Assembly: GCA_963802375.1 (NCBI GenBank)
Contig: CAWDIJ010000005.1
Span: forward strand, 186,001 to 250,000
Direction: 5' to 3'
Length of the DNA stretch: 64,000 bases
DNA from: JACDAN01 sp963802375
Lineage (GTDB): Bacteria > Actinomycetota > Thermoleophilia > Gaiellales > Gaiellaceae
Shown here: positions 1-8,351 of the stretch, one piece after another
Layout of the letters: each line of letters opens with the position of its first letter
Position numbering within the stretch: the first letter of the stretch is position 1
The notes under the pieces: generated by a model
The model's input: only the letters and a program-made list of their open reading frames with translations
Told to the model about the DNA's origin: nothing
Databases searched by the model: none
Position numbers and translations under genes: made by a program

Positions 1-300
1 CGGCTCGCCGTGCTCGACGAGGATCACGGGATCGCCCTCCAGGATCTCACCCAGGCGTCTTGGGAAGCGGAACGCGCCGTACGAGAAGAGGACAGTCATC
101 ACGGCCATCGTCCCGCCGGCGAGCATCGCGCCCGTCACGGAGAAGTCGTTCTGCGTGACCCCCTGCTGGATCAGGTCGCCGAGCACCACGAGCAGGATCA
201 GGTCGAACGGCTGCAGGGTCGAGAGCTCTCGGCGGCCGACCGCCCGCGTTACGAACCACACGAAGACGAAGAGGACGACTGCGCGGAGGACGATGTCCAT
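1..300 (-). CDS. DUF421 (YetF-type) membrane protein, C-terminus outside window
   Basis: The first 100 residues are present; the gene runs off the left edge. Two hydrophobic segments lie at about residues 3-16 and 52-70, and the motifs TRAVGRRELSTLQPFDLILL and GDLIQQGV are typical of the DUF421/YetF family, whose members are inner-membrane proteins with a cytoplasmic C-terminal domain of unknown role. The start ATG shares its A with the stop of the upstream gene (TGATG), so the two genes are very likely co-translated. The family call is firm from the motifs; the biochemical function is unknown. Confidence 0.85.
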   Translation of the reverse strand, partial: MDIVLRAVVLFVFVWFVTRAVGRRELSTLQPFDLILLVVLGDLIQQGVTQNDFSVTGAMLAGGTMAVMTVLFSYGAFRFPRRLGEILEGDPVILVEHGEP

Positions 301-821
301 CAGGGCCAGACCGTGATCGTGCGGTCGATCGTCGCCAGCAACTCCTCGCCGTCGTACAGCTGGACGTCCTGCGGGCGGTGGCCCACGTTCGTCGGGTTGA
401 CCTGGAGGTGGAGGTAGAAGACGTGCTTCTGGCCGGCCGGAATCCTGCCGAGCTCGAACGCGAGCTTGCCGTCGCGGCTCGCCTCGCCGAGCGGCGACGG
501 CTCGACCGTGTTGATCGTGATGCCCTCGACCCAGCCGGGATCGAGGACGAGCATCGCCTGCTCGACCTCGCTTTGGGCCTCGATCGTGAACCGCGCCTCG
601 TAGAAGAGCCCGCCCCGCACTCGTTCGGGCGCATAGACCTCGAGCGTGGCCCCGTCGGCCTCCGCGCTGGTGGTCGCCGGGCGCTGGCCGAAGACGTTGA
701 AGAGCCCGAGGGCGAGGACGACTACGAGCGCCCCGAGCGCGACCCGCCGAAAAATCACGTCGCGCTTCCCTTCCCGGTCGCGGGCCACCTCGAGGACGAG
801 CTGATCCGGCACGTCCGCCAC
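300..821 (-). CDS. membrane-anchored protein of unknown function, partner of DUF421 gene
   Basis: 173 residues starting with GTG. A short charged cytoplasmic N-terminus is followed by one hydrophobic helix at about residues 25-45 and an exported domain of about 125 residues rich in beta-strand-like sequence and without cysteines, suggesting a single-pass protein with an Ig-like or similar external domain. I do not recognise the family. It is translationally coupled to the DUF421 gene through TGATG, so the two products probably work together at the membrane. Function is not assigned. Confidence 0.7.
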   Translation of the reverse strand: MADVPDQLVLEVARDREGKRDVIFRRVALGALVVVLALGLFNVFGQRPATTSAEADGATLEVYAPERVRGGLFYEARFTIEAQSEVEQAMLVLDPGWVEGITINTVEPSPLGEASRDGKLAFELGRIPAGQKHVFYLHLQVNPTNVGHRPQDVQLYDGEELLATIDRTITVWP

Positions 822-857
822 GCGTAGAGCTTCGGCCGGGAGTGGCCGGGTCCTGCG

Positions 858-2370
858 CTACAACCGCTTGCGAAGCAGGCCGAACATGCCGCGAACGACC
901 TCCCGCTGGATCCGCTTCCCGTGTGCCGACCCGAGGAAGTCGGTGAGCGGATCTCCGCTCTCGGCCGGCTCGGCCCGGCGGCGGCGAGGCGCAGGCGCCG
1001 TTGTCGCCTCGGCCTCCGGCTCGGGTGCCTGCTCCATCCGCGCCGCGAGCAGCTCTCTCGCGCTCTCACGGTCGATCTTCGTCCCGTACTTGGCGAAGAG
1101 CGGCGAGGCCTTCGCGGCGCCGTCCACGTCGTCGGCCGGCTCCATGTGGGCGAGCGGGCCCCGAAGCCTGGTGTGGACGACGGGCGTCGGGATGCCCTTC
1201 TCCGAGAGAATCGTGACGACGGCCTCGCCCGTCCCGAGCTGCGTGAGGAGCTCCTCCAGGTCGTAGAACTCCGAGGTCGGGTAGGTGGAGACGCTCGCTT
1301 TCAGCGCCTTCGCGTCCTGAGGCGTGAAGGCCCGGAGTGCGTGCTGGATCCGGTTGCCGAGCTGCGCCAGCACGTCGGAGGGGATGTCCTTCGGAGTCTG
1401 CGTGATGAAGAAGACGCCGACTCCCTTCGAGCGGATGAGCCTGACGGTCTGCACGACCGAATCCAGGAAGGCGTCCGTCGCGTCCGCGAAGAGCAGATGC
1501 GCCTCGTCGAAGAAGAAGACGAGCTTCGGCTTCGGCACGTCGCCGACCTCGGGCAGCTGCTCGAAGAGCTCGGCGAGCAGCCACATGAGGACGGTCGAGA
1601 ACAGCTTGGGCTTGTCCTGGACGGCCGGCAGCTCGAGGCACGAGATGATCCCGCGGCCGTCGGGGGCCACCCGCAGGAGGTCGGCGAGGTCGAGCTGCGG
1701 CTCGCCGAAGAACTCCGTCCCGCCGCCGTCCTCGAGCTGGACGAGCGAGCGGAGCAGGACGCCGATCGTCGCCGACGAGACTCCTCCGAGCCCCTTGAGC
1801 TCGGCCTTGCCTTCGTCCGAGTCGAAGAAGGCAAGCAGGGCCCGCAGGTCGGCGAGGTCGAGGATGGGGAGGCCCTTCTCATCCGCGTACCGGAAGACGA
1901 GCGAGAGGCTCTGCTCCTGCGTCTCGTTCGCCTCGAGGATCTTCGCGAGCAGCAGCGGGCCGAAGTCCGAGACCGTCGCGCGGACGGGCACGCCCGGCCC
2001 GATCCCGCCGAGCGACAGGAACTCGGTCGGGAAGCCTTGCGGCTGCCACTCCTGCCCGAGCTCGGCCGCCCGCTTCTCGGCGGGACCCGCCTGTCTCGCC
2101 GGGCTGGGAGATCCCGGAGAGATCGCCCTTCATGTCCGCAGCGACGACGGGGACACCCGCCGCCGAGAGCTGCTCGGCGAGCAGCTGGAGCGTCCGCGTC
2201 TTCCCGGTTCCCGTCGCGCCGGCGATCAGGCCGTGCCGGTTGGAGGTCGCGAGCGGGAGACGGACGGCGGCCTGCTCGACCACCTTGCCCTCGTGGACGC
2301 CGCGGCCGAGGTCGAGCCACTCACCCTCGAAGCCGTAGGCGTCGGCGATCGTCTTCCCGAACTCCGCCAT
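858..2370 (-). pseudogene. DUF853/HerA-like ATPase (YjgR family), apparent single frameshift
   Basis: Start ATG at 2370 (MAEFGKTIADAYG). The N-terminal part carries the Walker A motif GATGTGKT and DMKGDLSG; the C-terminal part, in another frame, carries VPVRATVSDFGPLLLAK, the Walker B-like FFFDEAHLLF and SKGVGVFFITQ, all characteristic of DUF853 proteins. The frames join near 2085, where removing one base from the GGGTCCC stretch restores a continuous product of about 503 residues ending at 858. Everything else looks intact, so either a recent +1 mutation or a sequence error is possible. It lies 11 bp downstream of efeU on the same strand. The cellular role of the family is unknown. Confidence 0.8.
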
Positions 2371-2381
2371 GCGGCGGGAAC

Positions 2382-4696
2382 CTACGCGGTCGTCGAGACC
2401 CGCGCGAGGACGAGACGGCGGCGCCGCTTCCGCACGTGCTCGGCAGCGAAGTAGCTCCCGAGCACGAACGCCGCGGCACCGGCCTGCGCAAGCAGCCCCT
2501 CCCACGTCGGGAAGATCCCGAGCCAGAGCCCGGCCCAGTACGGCAGGCGAAGGCCCTCGACGGGCGTCACGGGCATCCAGCCTGCGACCTGGAGTGTCTG
2601 CACGGTCGTCCCGACCATGACGACGAGCACCCAGAGGAGCAGGACGCCGGTCACCATGAGCATCTTCTTGTGCGGGAGCTTCTGCTGGAGCGAAATCGTC
2701 AGGACCCCGACCGCAAATGTCGCGGCGGCGCCAATCGCCACCCCGGCGAGCACCGTCGGGATCCCGGCCTCGAGCACGATCGCCTGGAGGAAGAGGACGG
2801 TTTCGAATCCCTCGCGGTAGACGCTGGAGAACCCGAGTGCGGCGAGGCCGACGATCGGGGCCGCCGCTATCCCTCCTGCCCCGATGAGCCGTTTCTTCCG
2901 CCCGTGCAGCTCGGCCAAGTGCTCGGTCCAGTAGACCCGGTGGTAAAACCAGTTCAGGACGAGGAGGAGGACGCCGATCGCGATCAGCGAGACCACCGCC
3001 TCGAGCTTCTCGCCGTAGCGGGTCAGCGAGCTCAGCACGGTCTGGGCAACGACCCAGGTGACTGCGCTCGCCGCGACGGCTGCTCCGGCGCCGAGCAGGA
3101 GTGGCCGCCGCAGCCCGCGCTGCGCTCCGACCATGCCCGCGAGCAGGACCGCCAGGATCAGCACCGCCTCGAGGCCCTCGCGGAAGACGATCACGGCGGT
3201 GTTGATCACGACCGCAGACGTCGAGCTGGGGCCGGCGCCGACGGCGACCTCGGCGTCCTCGAGCGCGGAGTCGAGCGCGCGGCGGGTCTCGGCGACCTCC
3301 GCGGCAGTCGAGCGCCGCTTGACGAGCTGCGCGAGGCCCGGAAGGCCGTCGGCGCCGTACCAGAACAGGCCTTCGACCCGCACGAACAGATCGGACGCGA
3401 GCCCACGGAGACGCTGCTCCGGCCCGAACTCGAAGAATGCGTACGCCTCGAGCCGGGCCTGCTCCGCCCGTGAGGACTGCTGCGCGGCGACGGCCGCCTC
3501 GAGGCGGTCGAGCGTCGCGGAGATGACGTCGAAGTCCGCTGTGGCGCCTGCGTCCTTCCACTCGTCGGGATAGAGGTCGTCGATCAGCGCGAGCGCCTCG
3601 TCGGTCGCACCCTCGACCTGTCCGGGGTCGGCCACCCTCGTGTGCCGAGCTGCGGCCGTGAGGTCGTGGCCGAGGCTCGTGAGGAGCGCCGACAACCGGC
3701 GGGTGTCTTCGCGTCCCCGCGCTGCGAGCGTCGGCTCGAGCTCGCCGAACGCCTGCGCCGCCCCGTCGCGAAACGTGACCGCCTCCTGGATCTCGAAGTC
3801 GAGCGTCACGCGACCGCCGTCGACGCCTCGTTCGTACTCGATTGGGACGAGCGCGAGGAACCGCTGGAGCTGGCCGGCGCGCCGGAGCGTCTCCTCCTCG
3901 GAGAGCGGCGCCGCCCGGAAGCCCTCGAGCCCCCGATCGATCTCGGCCCTCGCGGCGCGAACCGCGGCCCCGTTCGCTGCTTCAGCCGACGACGCGAGGC
4001 GTGAGAACTCCCGGCTCAGCGCGATCCGTGCGGGCTTGCCTCGCTGGGTCGCGTACGAGGGCGCCAGGATCCGGAAGTACCCCTCGGCGAGCACCGCGGC
4101 ACCCGCGCGGCGGACGTCGAACCCACGCGTCCCCGCGTCGTCCACCGTCTCGAGCGCCAGCCCGCAGGCGCGACTGGTACGTGTCCAGGAGATCGACCCG
4201 GGCCGCCTCCGCGGCCGCCCTGGGCCGAGAGCTTGCCCCTCGCGAGCGCGTCCAAGGCGAGCGTCGCGTCGGCGCCGGCGCGTGAGAAGCGAGTCGGCTT
4301 CCGATACTCCCGCACGAGCAACCAGGCGCGGGCTCGCTTGACGTCACCTGCGCGGATTCCTCGCAGCGCCTGGGTGGCGCCGATCTGCAAGATGGCCGCC
4401 GAAGCGCGTGCCCGAGCGGTCTCCAACGCAACGGGATCTCCCTTGCCGACAGCGGCCTCGGCCGCCGCCAGCTCAGCCTGCATAGGGGCGAGCGGTCCGC
4501 GGGCGTGGTTGCGTGCCTGCGCAACGAGCCGGCCAGCCTCGGCCCGATCGCCGAAGACGAGGGCTTTCTGCGCATCGGCCAGGGCGAGCCGAAGGCCGGC
4601 CGCCGAGCTCCACGGGGCCGGCCCCGCGGCGGCCGCCTCGCCCACCCCGACGAGGAGCGAGAGGGCAGCCGCCAAGCAGATGAGCCGCCCTCTCAC
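2382..4696 (-). pseudogene. efeU: FTR1-family iron permease (EfeU) with long N-terminal exported domain, two apparent frameshifts
   Basis: The start is a GTG at 4696, two bases after the efeO stop, followed by a signal peptide (LICLAAALSLLVGV, then AAAA). Three frames must be joined to read the protein: the first to KLSAQ, a middle piece AAAEAARVDLLDTYQSRLR, and the last from LALETVDDAG to the end. The breaks sit in GGG runs (plus-strand CCC at 4218-4220 and 4161-4163), each repaired by deleting one base. The C-terminal half has about seven membrane segments and both iron-binding REGxE-type motifs (FREGLEAV, YREGFETV). In the family this permease imports ferric or ferrous iron, with EfeO as periplasmic partner. 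No EfeB peroxidase is seen. Disruption may be real or technical. Confidence 0.82.
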
Positions 4697-4698
4697 GT

Positions 4699-5802
4699 CT
4701 ACTGCGCGATCTCGATTCCGAGCGAGGCTGCGGCCTGGGAGACCTGTCCGGCGATCGCGGTGCCGCGATCCTGTGCCTCGGTCCCGAGGACGTCTGCCTG
4801 CTCGGGCGTGAAGCGCTTCCCGGACTGCTCCTGGCTGTGGAGGTCGGAGATGAACGACTTCAGCCCGTCGAGCTCCTGCTCCGTCTGCTGCGCACGTTCG
4901 GCGTCCGTCTCGGCGATCGTCGGCTTGACGCCGGTGTAGATGACGTCGAGCCCCGTGAGGATGTCGTTGATGTCCGAGAGACGCGAGACGACGTTGAAGG
5001 ACTCCGAGTCGCTGCGGTTGCCGACGACGAACCGCGACTCCTTCCACTGGCCGAAGTACTCGCTCATCGTCGGCACCATCACGACAAGGGCCGTGAAGGC
5101 GTCCGACTGGCTCGGCTGCCACTCGTTGGCGCTCTGGTGCAGCTGCTCTGCCGAGCGCTTGAACTCGTCCGACGCCGCGGCCAGCAGATTGGCATCCGGC
5201 AGGGCCTCGCCGAACTCGGACTTCCCGTCACCGTCGAGGTCAGCGGCCGTGCTGGCCGGCAGTCCCTCGGGCAGCGTCCCCCAGAGTGCGCCCTCGGTGA
5301 GGTTGTAGAGGTTGCCCGGCTGCTTCAGAACGGTGCCGTTCGGAAGCGTGAGGTCGAAGGGGACCGCGCTCTCGGGATCCTCGGCGGCGCTCGAGCCGGC
5401 ATCGAGGATCACGTCGTACTTCGACAGGGACGGCGTGCCGGCGACGATTCCCTCGACGCGCTCGTACTTCGGGTTACCCTCGATCCACGACGTCTTCAGC
5501 CGCTGGACGAGCGGGCCGACCTCCGCGCCCTGGGTGCGCCACAGGCGTGCGTAGTCGAAGTCGGCGGCCTTCGCCAGGTCGTAATAGCGCTCGGAGTCCG
5601 CGTCGAACTCCTCGGTGAAGGCGTTCAGGCCCTCCGTGTGCTCCAGCAGGTAGTCCTTGACGCCGCCGAGTTGCGCGTCCGCCTGCTTCGGCGCCGGCTG
5701 CTGCTGTGCCGCCTCGCCGCTCGACCCGTCGTCGCCGCCGCAGGCACTCGCCGCCAGCGTGATCGCCGCCAGCGTGGCGAGCACTCCCATCCTTCGCTTC
5801 AA
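4699..5802 (-). CDS. efeO: EfeO-like imelysin-family iron-uptake lipoprotein
   Basis: About 367 residues. I chose the TTG at 5802 because GGAGGG lies just upstream and the product then begins MKRRMGVLATLAAITL, a normal lipoprotein signal ending in a lipobox (AASAC). The mature part has the all-helical imelysin/EfeO peptidase-M75-like fold pattern, including LYNLTEGALWG. EfeO proteins bind iron outside the membrane and hand it to EfeU, encoded two bases downstream. Inverted repeats immediately upstream (5822-5861) suggest metal-responsive control. Confidence 0.85.
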   Translation of the reverse strand: MKRRMGVLATLAAITLAASACGGDDGSSGEAAQQQPAPKQADAQLGGVKDYLLEHTEGLNAFTEEFDADSERYYDLAKAADFDYARLWRTQGAEVGPLVQRLKTSWIEGNPKYERVEGIVAGTPSLSKYDVILDAGSSAAEDPESAVPFDLTLPNGTVLKQPGNLYNLTEGALWGTLPEGLPASTAADLDGDGKSEFGEALPDANLLAAASDEFKRSAEQLHQSANEWQPSQSDAFTALVVMVPTMSEYFGQWKESRFVVGNRSDSESFNVVSRLSDINDILTGLDVIYTGVKPTIAETDAERAQQTEQELDGLKSFISDLHSQEQSGKRFTPEQADVLGTEAQDRGTAIAGQVSQAAASLGIEIAQ

Positions 5803-5821
5803 CTCACCCTCCCTCAGTTCG

Positions 5822-5861
5822 TGTAAGGCGCACCTTACAAGGTGCCCGCGGGGCACCTTAC
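5822..5861 (-). promoter_or_regulatory. nested inverted repeats upstream of efeO, candidate iron-responsive operator
   Basis: Two adjacent perfect inverted repeats sit 20-60 bp before the efeO start: TGTAAGG-N4-CCTTACA (5822-5839) and AAGGTGCCC-N3-GGGCACCTT (5839-5859). They share the direct repeat GCACCTTAC at 5830-5838 and 5853-5861, 23 bp apart, about two helical turns. The position between promoter region and start of an iron-uptake operon fits a repressor site (DtxR/IdeR or Fur class), but the sequence is not a canonical box of either. Confidence 0.5.
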
Positions 5862-5913
5862 CGCAGTGGTGGCGCGGGAAGAGCGGCGGACGGGAGCGGG
5901 GGAAAGGCGCCGC

Positions 5914-5919
5914 TAGACT
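5914..5919 (+). promoter_or_regulatory. -10 box (TAGACT) of tRNA-Arg
   Basis: TAGACT ends 10 bp before the first base of the tRNA. The same hexamer precedes fumC, nuoA and the 61-residue ORF at 9240, so it looks like the main -10 sequence of this genome. No convincing -35 is visible. Confidence 0.5.
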
Positions 5920-5929
5920 GGGTCGCCAA

Positions 5930-6002
5930 GCGCCCGTAGCTCAGGGGATAGAGCGCTGCCCTGCGGAGGCAGAGGTCGCACGTTCGAATCGTGCCGGGCG
6001 CA
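5930..6002 (+). tRNA. tRNA-Arg, anticodon GCG
   Basis: A full cloverleaf can be drawn: acceptor GCGCCCG/CGGGCGC, D stem GCTC/GAGC, anticodon stem CTGCC/GGCAG with loop CTGCGGA, T stem GCACG/CGTGC with TTCGAAT loop, discriminator A. CCA is not encoded. The anticodon is GCG, reading CGC/CGU. Most bacteria read this box with ACG (inosine-modified), so the GCG form is unusual. The tRNA borders an accessory region with a recombinase gene and may be its integration site. Confidence 0.93.
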
Positions 6003-6004
6003 TC
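5995..6004 (+). repeat. candidate att repeat, tRNA side
   Basis: CGGGCGCATC at the tRNA 3' end (5995-6004) is repeated at 9516-9525, beyond the recombinase gene. Ten bases is short for an attachment core, so this is only suggestive. Confidence 0.3.
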
Positions 6005-6030
6005 CTCCGAACTCCCTGCAAAGCGGCATC

Positions 6031-6048
6031 TCCGTGACGCGTCACGGA
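6031..6048. repeat. 18-bp perfect palindrome after tRNA-Arg
   Basis: TCCGTGACGCGTCACGGA is a perfect palindrome starting 28 bp after the tRNA. It could be an operator or part of an integration site; there is no T-run, so it is not a standard terminator. It runs directly into ACGGATATCAGCGC (6044-6057), a 14-mer repeated exactly at 30431-30444 upstream of the second propeller gene. Confidence 0.5.
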
Positions 6049-6137
6049 TATCAGCGCCGGCGGACCGTGGCCCACTAGTGGCCCAAACGGTTTATCGTCG
6101 GCTCATTCGCTTGCCGAAGCGCCGTCCGACATGCCGA

Positions 6138-6224
6138 TCAGAGGGAAGCGGCGACGAAGACCCAGATCGTCCAGGCGGCGAGGAGCACCACCACGACCAG
6201 CACGATGTTCCTGGTCGTCAGCAC
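6138..6224 (-). CDS. putative 28-residue membrane peptide (fourth of four)
   Basis: GTG start at 6224, nine bases after the stop of the preceding mini-ORF. The product is almost entirely one hydrophobic helix (IVLVVVVLLAAWTIWVFVAA). No strong ribosome-binding site is seen, so expression would depend on coupling to the upstream reading frames. No family recognised. Confidence 0.35.
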   Translation of the reverse strand: MLTTRNIVLVVVVLLAAWTIWVFVAASL

Positions 6225-6233
6225 GGGCCGCGC

Positions 6234-6317
6234 TCAGCCCACGTTGAAGTAGATGAAGAACGCGGACACGAGCACGACCGCGATCACAACCATCGAGACC
6301 AACGCTGTCGTGCTCAC
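6234..6317 (-). CDS. putative 27-residue membrane peptide (third of four)
   Basis: GTG start at 6317 overlaps the preceding ORF's stop as GTGA. The peptide is a single predicted transmembrane helix (ALVSMVVIAVVLVSAFFIYF) with almost no soluble part. The overlap arrangement argues for coupled translation; size and lack of a known family keep confidence low. Confidence 0.4.
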   Translation of the reverse strand: MSTTALVSMVVIAVVLVSAFFIYFNVG

Positions 6318-6439
6318 CAGAGGATTACTGCCGGGACGGCCTCGCTGGTCGTCAGCGTCTGACTCCACACGATGGCAATCACCAGAAACAGCAGGAACAG
6401 TCCGAGGAGAATCCAGAGTGCGCGGTTGTTGACGCTCAT
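6314..6439 (-). CDS. putative 41-residue membrane peptide (second of four)
   Basis: ATG at 6439 overlaps the stop of the preceding ORF as ATGA. A short polar N-terminus (MSVNNR) is followed by a helix of about 19 hydrophobic residues (ALWILLGLFLLFLVIAIVW) and a polar tail. Both ends of this ORF are coupled to neighbours by 4-bp overlaps, which is hard to explain by chance. Function unknown. Confidence 0.45.
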   Translation of the reverse strand: MSVNNRALWILLGLFLLFLVIAIVWSQTLTTSEAVPAVILW

Positions 6440-6585
6440 CCGCTCAGGGTTGAAATCTTGAAACTGTCTTCCGTCCCGCCGCCGACGTTGAAGAGCACGT
6501 ACACGACAACCAAGGTTGCGAGCGCGATCAGAGTCGTCCAGCCCGGATGCGCTTTCACCCAGGTCACGCGCTCACTGTAAGCCAT
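6436..6585 (-). CDS. putative 49-residue membrane peptide (first of four)
   Basis: ATG at 6585, with a possible -10 (TCTAAGT, 6607-6601) close upstream and no strong SD, compatible with a short leader. The charged N-terminus (MAYSERVTWVKAHPG) precedes one membrane helix (TTLIALATLVVVYVLFNV) and a small polar tail. It heads a run of four tiny ORFs on the same strand, three of whose starts overlap or nearly abut the previous stop. No family recognised; codon use is less GC-rich at third positions than in neighbouring core genes. Confidence 0.45.
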   Translation of the reverse strand: MAYSERVTWVKAHPGWTTLIALATLVVVYVLFNVGGGTEDSFKISTLSG

Positions 6586-6784
6586 CCGGGGCCGCTTCGG
6601 ACTTAGACCCACCATGCGGGCGAGTAGGGCTCGAGCGGTTCACGCTCGCCGAGATCAGGGAGATGGGCGCCGCGCTTCGGCGCTAGTTGCCAGCGGCAAG
6701 ATCCTCTGGCGGTGCATTGCGCCTGCGCCGGACCCATGCATTAAGGCGAGCGAACACTCCGCCGATTCTAAGGGCCGAGTGCCG

Positions 6785-6871
6785 AGCCGAACGCCCGGGC
6801 GCTTGCCACCGGCCCCCTCCCGAAGCTACGGAACGCCAGCCGGCGGCGCTAGACGCTGTTTCGGGCAGGTC
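6785..6871 (+). repeat. diverged direct repeat, left copy
   Basis: This stretch resembles 8189-8284 in the same orientation, sharing blocks such as CCGAACGCC, GGCGCTTGCCAC, CCCCCTC, CGCTAG and GGGCAGGTC in order (roughly 70 per cent identity by eye). The two copies bracket the delta-60 repeat gene. Confidence 0.5.
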
Positions 6872-8126
6872 AGCGCCGGCGCATCGCCCAGATGGAACCG
6901 AAGTCAGTCACCACCTTGCCGCCGCGTCCGAAGCTCCCGTCGAGTCCGCCGTTGCTGCTGTAGCCGGCGAGCGCGAAGTCCCGCCCGCCGACCGTCCCGG
7001 CGACGACGATCTTGCCGTCCGCGCGGACGACGACTGCATTGCCCACTCCTTTGGTGCCAAAGTCCGCCAGCAGCTTTCCGGGCCGACCGAAGCTTTCGTC
7101 GCCGCTGCCATCCTCCAGGAAGCGCGCGAGGGAGAACTTGGGATAACGCGGTCCCATGCCCGTGCCGGCCGTGACGAGCTTGCGATCGCGCTGCATCGCG
7201 ACCGCCGACACGTTTCCAACGCCGTCGAGTGCCATGCCGCCGCTGCCCCAGCCCAGGTCGAGCTTGCCGTCGGCGCCATAGCGGACGAGTGCGCCGTTTC
7301 CGGCGACAAGAAGCTTTCCGTTCGGCTGTACGAACACGCCGATCGCCTCGCTGGCGGAGCCGACCTTGGTCGCGACCTTGCCGCGATTGCCGAAGCTCCG
7401 ATCGAGTTTGCCGTCGGCGTTGTAGCGGGCAAGCGCAAACTTCTCTTGGTACTCGGCGCCGCCGGCGGCGACGATCTTCCCATCCCGCTGGATCGCGACC
7501 GCGTTCGCGCTGGACGAGCCTCGCGGGGCGAAGTCGGTCAGCACCTTGCCGCCGCGACCGAAGCTCCGGTCGAGCCTTCCCCGTAGCGTGTACCGCGCCA
7601 GGGCGAAGCGGGAGCGGTCGGAACCGACCGCGACGACTTTGCCATCTGACTGGATCGCGATCGCGTTTGCGTTTCCCAGGGAGTCGGTCAGGACCTTGCC
7701 CTGCTGCCCGAAGGTGCGGTCGAGCTTTCCCGCAACGGTGTAGCGCGCGAGCGCGAACACGCCATAGGTCCTGGGGGAGACGATTGCCCAGCCAGCGACC
7801 ACGATCTTGCCGTCGGAGCCGATCGCTACCGACGTTGCTCCGCCGTAGCCGAAGCGTCCGGCTCGCCCGAAGCGAGTCAACACCTTCCCGCCAGCACCGA
7901 AGCGGCGGTCGAGCGCGCCGTCGGCGGTGTAGCGGGCGAGCGCGAAGCCGCCGGGGCTTCCCCTGCGGCTCAAGCCAGCTACGACGAGCTTGCCGTCTCG
8001 CGCAACAGCCAAAGCCTCTCCGAGGTCGACGCTCCCTGCCCCGCCCTCGCCACCAGTCGCCGTACCTGGACCGAGCGCGACCGCGCAAAACGATGCGAGC
8101 ACCAAACCGGCCAGAAATATTCGCAT
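6870..8126 (-). CDS. secreted delta-60 repeat beta-propeller protein
   Basis: About 418 residues. Start ATG 8126 was chosen because it begins a signal peptide (MRIFLAGLVLASFCAVAL) and lies 6 nt after a TACCAT -10 box, as expected for a leaderless transcript. The mature protein is built of about seven repeats of the delta-60 type: blocks of FALARYTADGxLDRSFGxGGKV followed by AVAxxxDGKIVVAG. Such repeats form exported propellers of unknown ligand. The gene is bracketed by diverged direct repeats and lies in the accessory segment after tRNA-Arg. Confidence 0.85.
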   Translation of the reverse strand: MRIFLAGLVLASFCAVALGPGTATGGEGGAGSVDLGEALAVARDGKLVVAGLSRRGSPGGFALARYTADGALDRRFGAGGKVLTRFGRAGRFGYGGATSVAIGSDGKIVVAGWAIVSPRTYGVFALARYTVAGKLDRTFGQQGKVLTDSLGNANAIAIQSDGKVVAVGSDRSRFALARYTLRGRLDRSFGRGGKVLTDFAPRGSSSANAVAIQRDGKIVAAGGAEYQEKFALARYNADGKLDRSFGNRGKVATKVGSASEAIGVFVQPNGKLLVAGNGALVRYGADGKLDLGWGSGGMALDGVGNVSAVAMQRDRKLVTAGTGMGPRYPKFSLARFLEDGSGDESFGRPGKLLADFGTKGVGNAVVVRADGKIVVAGTVGGRDFALAGYSSNGGLDGSFGRGGKVVTDFGSIWAMRRR

Positions 8127-8188
8127 CACTCGATGGTACGACGCTGGCCCCGCCATTCAGTTTGGGCGCGACGGAATGGGCCGGGCTG

Positions 8189-8284
8189 CGATCCGAACGC
8201 CGCGGCGCTTGCCACGCCTCCCAGCCCCCTCACGAACCTATGAAGTGTCAGTCGGCGACGCTAGTGGCCTTATTGGGGCAGGTC
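8189..8284 (+). repeat. diverged direct repeat, right copy
   Basis: Right-hand partner of 6785-6871. It lies between the delta-60 gene promoter and the recombinase gene. Confidence 0.5.
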
Positions 8285-8351
8285 CTCTACGACCAATGCC
8301 GGAGGCTGGGGCTGATTTGGACGAAGGGTATTAGGAGGACGTGCCCGAGGA

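Noticed and set aside
921..3473. 850-codon plus-strand open frame
   Set aside because: It is antisense to the DUF853 and efeU genes, has Arg/Glu-rich low-complexity translation without domains, and is the usual shadow frame of GC-rich coding DNA.
6590..6685. Plus-strand reading GLERFTLAEIREMGAALRR followed by a stop
   Set aside because: It looks protein-like but has no start, no family match and overlaps the promoter region of the mini-ORF operon; at most a remnant.
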